DNA from: Lepidonotus clava
Lineage: Eukaryota > Annelida > Polychaeta > Phyllodocida > Polynoidae
Direction: 5' to 3'
DNA: 64,000 nt
Assembly: GCA_936440205.1 (NCBI GenBank)
Contig: OW387150.1
Coordinates: 18,388,152-18,452,151, forward strand
Below the pieces are notes generated by a model. That model was not told the origin of the DNA and did no database searches. It saw only the letters and a program-made list of their open reading frames with translations. Positions within the stretch are counted from its first letter, which is position 1. Each line of letters begins with the position of its first letter. Both the position numbers and the translations under genes were made by a program. Positions 13,201 to 23,757 of the stretch are shown piece after piece.

Positions 13201-16200
13201 TGTATACTGTGGTCAAAGGTTTTGAGATTTTAGTTTTGATATCAGATTTGTTCATTTCGACATCTCAAGTTATAGGTTGAAAACACTAAGTGACATGTTT
13301 GCATCTTCGTTTTTAGAAATCAAGATGAGGGGGCTTTATTGCTTGATAATACAAAATCTAAGTCAGTTGGCGTCTTTTAACTTTTTTTCTACAGTGCGTC
13401 CTTGATTAAGGAGCTTGGGGACTATTAAAAGATTATCCACAGAAAACTTACCTAAACTCGTATGTTTTATCCCTCTTTAGAGAGCTGCTCGAGCAGATCA
13501 AGGACTTTGAGGACCAGGAGTTTTCAGGCGCTAAGCGGGGTGATGACGCGAAGGCGATCCCAATGAGCCGTCTCCAGCCCCTCAACGAGAGCGGAGGAAG
13601 CGCACTCCTCAACATGGTAAATTAGAATTTATTGTCTTTTCAGTAAGCATGTTCTTGTGGCCGTGACGTAAAGTTTTAAAGTTGAGAGTCTCAGGAGTGT
13701 AATTTAACTATACTACCAGATGTTTCTCCCAGTGAACCGAGACGTGAAGCTTGAGTGGCAACTAGATATCATGACCCTGTTTCCACTTAGATAATTAACT
13801 ACTAAAACGTATGTGACATATATTTTAATTTGCAGTGAATAGAACACTTTCACAACGAATTATTTGTTTTATTATATTGCAGGAGATCCAACGCCTCACA
13901 GAGGAAAACGAGAAACTCAAAGAACGGATGAGGTCCGTTGAATCAACGGTAAGTGTCATCTGAGAATCCAATGATATGTATGGTATGTGATTATTAAAAG
14001 GCGATCCTCCGGGAGCCTTTTACTGGGCCTTAAGTCACTTGCAACAGTTGTGATGTCACAAAAGACCTTTTTGGACAGTGGTTTTCCTATAGTATTGGCT
14101 GTGTGTAATGTCATTTTGTCACCAAATTCGGAGGTAAAGTTTACTGTACAATTTTATTGAAAACATAAAAGCACTATTGGAAAACACTTCAACGTTTGAA
14201 CTTGGGCATACTGAAACAAACTATTTTCTCAAAGCATGATAAATGAGTCTTTTTTGTTAGTGAATTTAAATGTTCTTGCTGCTTTTATGTTAGCATTTCC
14301 AGGTTTCAGTAGATCAAAGGCCCAGACTGTTTATCAACAATTAGGAAGGCATGTGTGTTAATTGATCTAGCACATGATGCCCTTGGGGGCAATTGATCTG
14401 GCACATGTTGCCCCTGGGGCATGGGTGTTTTACTGATGCTTACACTGTTTATCTTATACAAACAATTACCCTAGTGAATCTAGCACATGTTGCCCTCTGG
14501 GCATGGGTGTTTTACTGATGCTTACACTGTTTATCTTATACAAACAATGACCCTAGTGAATGGTCTTTTGGTAAACATGTATACTGAAAATAACTTAGAT
14601 GAAACAACCAAATCAACCAATACAGTTTACTTATCTAACTACTTTGCATGGTTTTGACATGTGAAATTTGTTGGTTTGTTTCTACTTTTTCATAAGCCCA
14701 AGCACCCAGAAGTATTGATTTAAAATTATGATAAAAAATTGAGTCCAAACCCTAGATACAGGGATCGCCGATTGGGTAGCTAGGCTATTAGATGGCCGGG
14801 CTCGTGCTTCTTGTAAAAGGACCCATAGAAAGTATCCGCTATCAAATAAAAATCAAGACCAGTATGTCTTAATTGTCCAAGAAATATCGACGAGGTTTAG
14901 TTAATTTAACAATACATCAAAAATAATATTCAAGCCGAGTTGAGGAAGTAGCCAAGGAAAATTAAGTAAATATATATTTGATATAACGAAAAACCTCAGC
15001 GTTCAGAAACTTAAAATATTATAGCCGATTAATCGCCGATTTGAGTATTACTCAAATAAAACGTGAGAAACGATTGAAACGCACATTGGTGTCAATCCCT
15101 TTTCCAGGCTTTGAACGTATCTCACGAAAAGAGCTCCCTGCGGTCGGACCTGGAGCAAACCCGGGAGGAGCTCAATCGGGCCAAGAACAGGAAAGCCGAC
15201 TACGACCCCCGCGAAGTGGAGGAACTGCAGCGACAGATGGAGAAGCTTAAAGGATCCATGAACCAGGTCACTAGACCCAGTATTTACATCCTGACAAAGA
15301 CTCTAACCAGTCGAAACATGTTGATTGCCCAAATATCTCTGATAAAAACAACATCGGATCCGCGGAATTCCGCGGTTTTTGAAATATGTTGGGAGACTTT
15401 TCAGATTCGTCAAAATCCGAGGAGAATTTTTTTTTTATGGGTGGGGGGTGGGGGGGTCATGGGTAGATTTTGATGACAAAAATGAAAATTTGGTCAATAG
15501 TTTTCGTGATTTTCTGCTTTTCTCTTAAAGGGATAAGTTTTTTTGTCTCTTTTCCATGATATATCAGATCGATTTCTTCCTTGAAATAAAGTTCAAATGC
15601 ATTTTTAAGGATTTTTCTGATTTTCCACGGAAATAGCATTTAGTGACTGGCTTGCCTGTGTTAGAATGGGTTAGTCAGTAGGATAAATTTCATGTAAGGA
15701 GGGGTAAGGCGATTTGCATTGGTGCGCCGGTTCTTTGAAATTACTGTTTCATACAGTGCACCTACTGCATTCACAGGTTTATGAATGACACGCCCTCCAA
15801 CTTGCCGACGCACCGCCCCGCCTCACAGAACTATGAAATCAACTGAGGGTCCCTGTAATGTGAAAGGATTTAAGATTACTCTTTTCTTCTGTTGTTTAGA
15901 ACGCAGAGGCGAGTCAGCGCCAGTCGGCCCGCCTGGAGGGAGATCTCACCGACACCAAACACGAGCTGCTCCGCATCAGGGAGATGCTCGAGATGGCTGA
16001 GAAGGTGGGTGGATCAATTTACCCTTCTAGATGGGTATTCAAAGGATTTACTTTCTAGTTTATGAAACAGGCAGATTTTATTTTGGATTTATTTGATCTT
16101 TGAAGGCTACATTGACTACATACTGTGTATCACTGTATGTATGGTTGAATAGAAAGAAAATCAACCGTAAATTTCTTTTCCGTGATGTTTCCTTTATCAG

Positions 16201-17409
16201 TATATTCTACCTTTTACAACTAGATGACCCATTGTAATGCATATCATACACATTATTTTGATATACATGTATGACAAAATAGGAGCTAATGATCCGAACC
16301 GTTCTGTAATGCTACGAAAATTCCTGAGTAATATGACATTTACAACGGAGGAAAGTTTATAGTTTCTTTAATATAAAATGTATACCTCTGACCGTATCAC
16401 CCTTTTCGTATATTTAGGAGTTAGAGAAGAAGGTATCACAGACGGCGCCGTTTAAGAACTTGAAACAGATGCTTACAAAGAAAAACGATCAAATCAAAGA
16501 CCTACGAAAGAGGCTGGCCAAGTAAGTGATCAAACATACGATGTATCTATATGATCAAACATACGCTCTTTTGTGATATTTTTTCAGGTGGGACTTGTAG
16601 AGGTTTATGGATATCAAATTTACGCGGAAGGTGTACAAGGTTCCCAGAGATTTGAAATGCTGGAAAACCTGGCATTATGATACTTTGGAAACCTGACAGA
16701 AAATACAAAAATGACATGGAGACATGGAGTCGTGCAAATTATATTTAAGATTCTCAACTAGCAGATGCTATCTTTACACAGTCTGTTTGACACACATACA
16801 ATAGATCATCTTTGGTTTGTGTTTTCAAGCCCATATTCAGTGGGGGGGAGGGGGGGGGGGTAACGTGGGGTATGCGTCACCCCCCTCGGCGAGGCTAGGT
16901 CCACTTTCTGGAAAAAGGTTGTTATTAGCTGTTTACCTTTAGACCTATTCTTACACCTTTCTAGACCTATTTTTGTCTCATTAACCCTTCCCTTACTTAT
17001 ATTTAGGATTTTTCTTCCAAAAACTTTTCAATATACAAAAGAATTGACCAAAAAAGCTTAGAATAGAATGGGACAGCATAAAAAAAAATCGAACCCTATA
17101 GTTTGGTAAGTTAAAAAAAGTGCCTACAAACCCTAATTCTTTTTGACCTATGTTACCTGAACACAATATTTTCTTTGCTCTTTGTCCTTTTCCTACACTT
17201 TGAATTCCGTTATTGAAAATTGTCCACTTTTTGGATACGGTCATCCCCCCTACAGAAATTCATGGATACGGGCATGGTTTTGCATTATAGTATAGCCCTT
17301 CATTTTAGTGCTATCGGTAACTATTTTATCCTTTTTATCGGAATTTAATCTTTTTGTAACTATGTGATACCAAATGCTATATTTCAGGTTCGAAGACGAT
17401 GATGACTAA
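7251..17409 (+). CDS. LZTFL1: Leucine zipper transcription factor-like protein 1 (BBSome regulator)
   Basis: LZTFL1 (BBS17) binds the BBSome in the cytoplasm and restrains its entry into cilia, affecting Smoothened trafficking. Coding exons are 7251-7253, 12431-12555, 12923-13117, 13481-13616, 13883-13948, 15108-15266, 15900-16004, 16418-16521 and 17388-17409. All have AG/GT borders and matching phases, giving 304 codons plus stop; the human protein has about 299. Exon 1 supplies only the ATG, directly followed by GTAAG. The product has GLNEHHQ and YMRFAR near the N-terminus, then DDTFTIDEV, NVLLLRQVF, AEKWHLKLQ and DISELENR. A long predicted coiled coil follows, including LTEENEKLKERM, and it ends KNDQIKDLRKRLAKFEDDDD, close to the human C-terminus. 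The 5.2-kb first intron holds several MITEs and a SINE. Nothing looks broken. Confidence 0.95.
7541..7844. mobile_element. MITE, CAGGGTACCAACCA family, 6-bp target duplication
   Basis: A 304-bp element with terminal inverted repeats CAGGGTACCAACCA and TTGGTTGGTACCCTG. It is flanked on both sides by CACAGG, a 6-bp direct repeat. It has no coding capacity and is rich in CAGGGAAA motifs. It sits in LZTFL1 intron 1. The termini look hAT-like, but hAT elements usually duplicate 8 bp. Confidence 0.85.
7929..8245 (+). mobile_element. Second copy of the tRNA-like SINE
   Basis: Shares GGCCCCCAGTA, CCTGCTGATC, GACCCAGC, TGTTCAATTCCC, AAGGGATGAGGTACAGCAAA and CTCATCTCATAGATAAGAT with the copy at 6150. 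The (ACTC)n tail is missing, so the copy is 3'-truncated or diverged. It lies in LZTFL1 intron 1. Confidence 0.55.
9161..9225 (+). mobile_element. SINE 3' tail fragment
   Basis: The phrase AATGACCCTGGCTCTGAGTAAAACGTGAAACATC followed by six CACT units matches the 3' end of the SINE copy at 6150-6469. Only the 3' part is recognisable. Confidence 0.45.
9340..9558. mobile_element. MITE, CAGGGTACCAACCA family, short copy
   Basis: A 219-bp element with CAGGGTACCAACCA at the left and GGTTGGTACCCTG at the right. It is flanked on both sides by TATTTC, a perfect 6-bp target duplication. It is internally shortened relative to the 304-bp copy. It lies in LZTFL1 intron 1. Confidence 0.88.
9559..12430. 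other. LZTFL1 intron 1, remaining part, nothing recognised
   Basis: AT-rich sequence without a supported exon or RNA gene. It contains an A-rich tract at about 9885-9940. At 10356-10470 there is a fragment with repeated GCCAACAATTT words related to the element at 51054-51344. Confidence 0.5.
14401..14564. repeat. 82-bp tandem duplication in LZTFL1 intron 5
   Basis: GCACATGTTGCCC begins at 14401 and again at 14483. The two 82-bp units are nearly identical through TTTACTGATGCTTACACTG and CTTATACAAACAAT. A partial third unit precedes them near 14340-14400. Confidence 0.85.
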
Positions 17410-19565
17410 AGGTGGATGTTTGGGATGACCAGCTGTAACGTTAGGACAATCCTACACTTAGTACAGAACTCCGCAGCAGTCAGCCTTCAGCAAGGGGCAC
17501 ATGAGGGGAACCAATGTATGCGTATCCTATGTGTGAGAAATCGAGGGAAGCAACACCCAACTCCCAATGAGCGCTTGGGGCTTTAGCCTCAGAAAGGACT
17601 GGAAGCTAACATGGAAAAGAGATCTCAACAATGTCTTTATTTTTTATTGACTTCATCTGATCGTTAAATCCATTAGAAGTGATGCTATGAGCCATGTATT
17701 TTTTATTTATCGTGCGCCTATGTTGCATAGTAAAAAGTAGCACAGCAACAATTAAGATGACGGCCGACAGCTACTTGATTGTACCATATGTCGGAATCCT
17801 GGTTGTCTATGAATATATATTCGAATATAGACATTCTAATCGGGCTTTTATTAACTACTACAGTAAAATCTACCGGTTTATACATACAATACATACATAC
17901 ACATGCATATTTACTCACTTGATATGTATGGAAATACTTCAATATTATGCTATAACGACTAAGCTTGGCAGGTACATTTTACTTTTTTCTTGTAGGACAA
18001 AGTTAACGGACAAAAGGGAGAATTCAAATGGTCAGTGTTTTAGAAGACGTAATTCACATTAAAGATGCACGTAATTCCAAATGTACCCCAGTTGTACCAT
18101 TCATTAATTGGTGCAAAAATTGTTATTCAGATGATAATGATATAGATGTATATTTACCAGTTTGATCCGTCCGCACATTGTCATTGAGGAAAATAAGAAT
18201 CCTGATGTAAGCTAGTTTATGTTGGTGTTCATGCTAAGTAGAGAATTGTATCAATCACTTTAGCGCTTCTTTGCTGGGAAGAACATTGTATTTATCACAA
18301 TATACTGCTTTTATGTTGTAAACGAATGTGATAAATTGTAGAGGCAAATGTTGTTCAGGGTTTTTCATAGAGTTAAGACAATTTTCTTGTCATCGAAGTT
18401 TTCTGATTTAATTTACATACATGATAGATATTATTGAAGTTAGTAAAACAATGTATGCACTCATATTTTGAAAGTAGGGATCAAAGTTATTTTGTTAAGT
18501 TTCTAATGGGAGGCGAATACGGAGATGAATACTCCACGTAGTAGGCATGTAACTTGACATTCAAATGGTGATATTTAGGCATTCTGTAATGAAACAAGCA
18601 TGCAGTTTTAACTAAGACTAAGAAGAAGCCTAATATATATCCATTCCATTTTGTTATACGTGTATTAACCAATATGTATTCGTGTGTGATGTCGCTTTTG
18701 GTAGAAAGAGAAAACATGTTTCATATTCCGAATTTTACCAGTGTGAAAAAAGTGATGTAATGTTATGATGTCATGTTTGACCACCCCAACCTCTACCACA
18801 TAGTGAGGCGTAAGTGGTAAAGAGTTATCACTCATTATGAGAATTAAGGTTATGAATAGAGGAAGTATTGCACCAGATTTGCTATCTAAATGTCTATAAA
18901 CTTTCAGCTTCTCTTCCAAGTAGTGATTTTTTCTATTTCTTTCTTCTAAAGTTCGTCAAACTTATCTGAACCGTCCAATAAAAGTGGTTAGCGTCCCATT
19001 TGTTTAGACAACCCGATTTTTTCTTGATTTAATAAGTGATTTCTTTCAATAGCTGACATTTTTATCGGCTTTGTTTTAATTACCTAGACTTGTTAACTAC
19101 AACTTATGCCTCACCGAACTACTGCTCACTTATCCGTCCATCACAATTACTCAACATGATTCCAGAAAAAAAAACAAAGTTCTATAATATCTTTAATGCT
19201 GCACCGCCAGTTCCCGCCTCAGGGTAGAGTCAACAAACTTACTACGTTTTACTGGTCTTTGAGGTGTCGTAATAACTGCTGAAGTGCTTTAGGTGTCTTA
19301 CCAGATTTGAAAATGGTACCACATTTAAGTCTGTTTTCGACTTTCGTGAACAGAATTCATATTTTCACCATGCAGATATCTTTAATGTATTTTACTCCTG
19401 AAATTTATTCAAGTGAACACGTCCAGACAGCCCGTCCACAGTTTTGTATTCACTCTAGTTATCTGACATTATTGATAGCGGAATGTGTCATTGTTGACAA
19501 TACCATGTTGTATATGCTATGTTTGTTGCTGCACAGATATCAATAAACATGACAAGAAAGAAATC
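17410..19565 (+). other. LZTFL1 3' UTR (probable) with poly(A) signals
   Basis: No further exon follows the LZTFL1 stop at 17407-17409. AATAAA hexamers in a suitable orientation lie at 18977-18982 and 19542-19547, so the transcript probably ends near one of them, giving a 3' UTR of 1.6-2.1 kb. Which is used cannot be decided from sequence. Confidence 0.5.
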
Positions 19566-19838
19566 CATGGTCGTTCTTGTTGATTGAGTGCGTAAAAAAA
19601 AACCCAAACTGAAACTGTTCTTTCCACTTAATTTGTGTGGCTTATCAACCTTTAATACGAATTTTCAGGTCGACTAAAGTGTAAAGTAATCAAAATCAGA
19701 ACGTGTCGAAATTGCCAAGATAGTTTGGATAATAAAGATTATTAGTTCTACATGATAGCTTGCATCATAAATTTAGTTTACTACGACGTTTACTAGTTTA
19801 CTAGGAGGTTTAATCTGTTTTAGATTATATTGCCAAAC

Positions 19839-20327
19839 CAGGTTTGCCACTGGTCAGGGAAAAGTTGGGGTTTTTTTTCAAGGTGAGGGAAAGGTCAGGG
19901 AATTTAGGCATTGGTCAAGGAAAGTGGAATTTTGAAAAAGGTTAGGGAAAACAGAACCTGGTCAGGGAAAAATTGTATTTTTCAAACATGTCATAGGCCC
20001 AAATCTAAATCACAAAGTTAGAATTTGTGCATCAGCTCACAAGAATCTGGTTTGGCAAACATAATTTTATAAATTGTGGCCCCTTGAAAGGCATGTGATT
20101 TTAAGGTCTGTTGCTGTGATCCAGCAATATTGTCTTGACTACAGGAGTTATCAAGAAAAAATTAAGGTACTTCATCAAAGTTTGAGCTTAAATGAAAGGA
20201 CAAGACTATTCCAGGTATTGTTCAAGGCTGTTTAATGAAAGGATTTTCTTATCTAATTAGTCAGGGAAAAATGGAATGTCAGGGAAAAGTCAGGGAATTT
20301 TGACGTCTCTGGTCAGTGGCAACCCTG
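19839..20327. mobile_element. Non-autonomous TIR element (hAT-like), 5-bp target duplication
   Basis: A 489-bp element with inverted termini CAGGTTTGCCACTG and CAGTGGCAACCCTG, flanked on each side by CAAAC. The interior is rich in GGTCAGGGAAA motifs near both ends. It has no reading frame of note and lies in the LZTFL1-FYCO1 intergenic region. Confidence 0.75.
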
Positions 20328-23300
20328 CAAACAATCAAGAGAATAAAAGAAGCATAATGGTAGTATTCCTGCTCTTAGAATGACAGTTTTCTGTTTTAAT
20401 ATAAATAACGTGCAAGTTAAAAGGAAACCTTGCACATAAGTACATGATCATTATTTTTTAATGAAATCAGTGCAGCATATCATTCACATCTTCCACTTTT
20501 AATCCGAGAAAATTCTAAAGAAAATTCCTAATTTTAACACAACTAGCGGACATTAAAAAACTTGCATTTTATTACATTTTTTAAGGGAAATCCTCCAATT
20601 TATGATGTAGCAAGGGGAGTTCTTGGGGAATCCCATCTGCCCTTAGAAGGGAATCCCCATCCCTGTAGAATTTGTAATGAGAATTATGCTCTCTATCCCA
20701 AAGTATATATATTTTGCCTAATGCAACTCATGATAAATTAAAATTTGTATCCATCTACACCCATTCATTAATCAGGGAATCCCAAAATAACTTTAGAAGG
20801 AATTCCGATAGCTGTGACATAGCAAGGGGAGTACTGGGCAGCTCAGCAGTCAGGGAATTCCCAGAATTAGATTCCTTTCCTGGATAATTCCCTAAAACCA
20901 TAATATTTTCAAGTATTTCATTTTGAAATGTATTTGGAATACCTAAATCAACTTAATTACACAAAAACTTGCACTTCCTCAATTTATGTGCAAACTTTCC
21001 TTAACGTTACAGAAAACAAACTTACAAAAAAGAACAAAAACACATTTTCAAATACATAGGACTTTTTTTATTTGGTTGCCCTTCACAAATTCGGGGACGG
21101 TTAACACTGAGATTGTATCCACACAGACACATATTGCACGCACGACTGTCCCTTTAAAAAGTACCAACACTCGACCAAAGTCACGTATTTATGTGACGAA
21201 TCTCTGCCTGATTTAACCAAAAAAAAAGAAACAAAAAAACAACACACTATTAGGCTACAAATCAAGGCTATCTTGTTTTTATAGTGGAGTAATCTTAAAT
21301 CTCATGGACAAAATGATATAACTTTTTTCTGGCCCCGTTACACTTCATTTGACCTCACCGTTACAAAAAAATACTTTAAAGTGTTTCTGATCGTACTTCC
21401 ATACATGTATGATGTTTAATTCTGCTACCAAAATAATGCAACCATTTCGATATATCCATTTGAAAGCTAGAAGTAGGCAATTATTAGCGAGATATTACCT
21501 CTTTAAAATATCATATACGATTATAACCTAGCTGCGCATTATTTTTCACAGTGAAGCACGTCATGCTAATGGTAAACATATAATGAAATGTCCATCTCAA
21601 GTACGTTATTACAAAATGTGAAATACACTTCACTACTCAAGCGTCGCACCACATGTATATCCACCTGGGACATTACCAAAGCAATTGACCTTCAAAATAG
21701 GTATACCGGTAAAGTTCTGGGAAGGTTAAGAAAGTTATGATTTTTGCATTCTGGCTTTCTCTATTCTTAATTCCATAGCAGGTGAAATACCGTTTTGGCT
21801 CTACATTTGATAATGAAGTGACAACAGATACTCTGAACAAACGCCTTCGTATAGCATCGAGACAAGATTAGCCATGAATAAAACAAAAAATTGTTACATG
21901 ATCCCCATTTGAATATCATGATACCCTCTGTAATGTCTTCTAAGTCTACGCTTTGAAACAAGAATAAGAATATAAAAAAAGAAGAAATAAAACAAATTAA
22001 AAAAGTGTCAGGAACAAACAAGAACATGATGGCAATTAATGAAAACTGATAGTCTCCAGTACTAGTGCATTGTTTTAAACATTATCTTTTCTATTTTACA
22101 TAATGTATAAATACTGCAATACTTATGTGTTAAAGAGGTTTTTTGGAAACAGATTCACTAACAGGAAACTTAACGTATTTAATTCATCACAACGTCATAC
22201 TGGATGTGTCTAATGCAATTTATAGCAATTTATGACCTTTTAGGATTTTATTTTAATTAAATACATCTTAATTCACAGTGGTATTTCAGTTCAAATTCAT
22301 GTATTCAAATTAACTGATCAATTCATTAATGCGTTCACATTTTAGCATATTTTGGTTTATACACAAGGCAATTTTTCAGTGCTGTAATCTCTATCACGTG
22401 AAAACAGAAGTACGAAAGCCTAAAACGAAATTAACCATGGCAACAACACCATAAACGAACAATTCCTACCTAACAAAAATCTCAGGGTTATAGAATGAAA
22501 TTTAACATTTTAATCAGTAAGGTGATCCCTTTCTCTCTATTTCTTAATATTTTTTCATTTGGTGTTGTGGAAATTGATACTATTTTTTCAAATTTTTAAA
22601 CTTGAAGTTTTAAAACATTACAAGAGCTGCATGGGAACGTTGGGATCAAGAAAGGAAATCCTAACAAGGACACGATAAAAGATCGCTGATCCTCCTCTGA
22701 TACAACTGTAAATATGGGTATTTACAAATGTTTATCCATACGTGGACATAGATCCATGTACGTTATAGAATAGTTGCCATTGGAGTTTTCCGATTGCAAC
22801 TGAATAATGATACATATTAATGCACGTGAACATCTAAATCTAAAATGACTCAAAATGGTTTCTCTAACAATTTGACCTGCTGGCATATGTAACGATTAAC
22901 AATGTCAATGGCATTTGTTACCACGATGGCGGTATGTTATTTTCATAACAAGTGTCTCAGTATCATTCCAACAAAAATTAAATAAAGACAAAAATTCGAG
23001 GATATTCAATCGTTAAACACTTCACTATTGCGTGAAATTCATTGCTACATTATTTAAGAAATATGTGTGAGTATTGAAAATAAGTAAGACTTGTAATATT
23101 TCATATTACTTTGTATATATGTTGTTTGATTGGCGGCATCAGTAACGTACGGGTATACTCCTATAAATCTCAAATTAACATGATTATAACTGTGTGCCAC
23201 AGTTGGCGTTGATAATGAACACAAAATACTGTGCGGGGGGGTCATAAACTGTACCGTTAATTGTACTGGAGAAAGGTCAATCCCAAGTCAACTTGAACAC

Positions 23301-23696
23301 ATTGCTCCATAGCAAGGCACTAAGGTATTACACCAGACTTCAGTTAAATTTCTCTGCAAAGGAGCTCCCATCAAAGGCTTTAACATTGCGGCAGAGGGTA
23401 TAAAGTTGGATTGTAGCGCATTGTTTTGCAAAAATGCGCAGCGTGGCGGTGGGATATTATCTAAACGTATGTAAAACTTACTTTCTTTCAACGATTACCA
23501 GTAGTTGATTTCCACTTATAAAGCTAAGCATTCACATTTAGTGTTTTTTTTTTCAAGTACACATGTATATATACAAGTACACCGAGCTTGGTTTAAAATC
23601 TGTTGGACTTATCACAGGTTGGAATGGAAGACAAAGTTTACAAACTGTCTGATGACGTCACTACTCTCTGTCAATGACGTCATCTCCGTTATTAGT
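20328..23696. other. Intergenic region and FYCO1 3' UTR, no gene recognised
   Basis: Lies between the convergent genes LZTFL1 and FYCO1. The FYCO1 3' UTR must begin at 23696 and run left. TTTATT words (AATAAA on the minus strand) occur at several places, for example near 22250, and none is clearly preferred. Degenerate GGGGAATCCC/CAGGGAATCCC words between 20580 and 20880 hint at another old repeat. No exon is supported. Confidence 0.45.
23653..23682. promoter_or_regulatory. Two consensus CRE motifs (TGACGTCA)
   Basis: Perfect palindromic cAMP-response elements at 23653-23660 and 23675-23682, 22 bp apart start to start. They lie just beyond the FYCO1 stop codon, in its 3' UTR. The motif identity is certain; function is not shown. 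Confidence 0.45.
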
Positions 23697-23757
23697 TTAA
23701 TCGGCTGCTTCTGGCTTTTTGACCCGCAGGTGGTAATTTAATTTCTTTGACGTTAAT
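23697..23757 (-). CDS. FYCO1: FYCO1 exon 21, end of GOLD domain
   Basis: A 61-bp terminal exon. After the acceptor CAG it completes an Arg codon and encodes [19 protein letters not shown] and a stop at 23699-23697. This matches the end of the human GOLD domain (SRFVSKKVFYHLTVDRP). The exon is easily missed: it lies 1.9 kb from exon 20, and exon 20 has an in-frame stop shortly after its donor. Confidence 0.9.
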
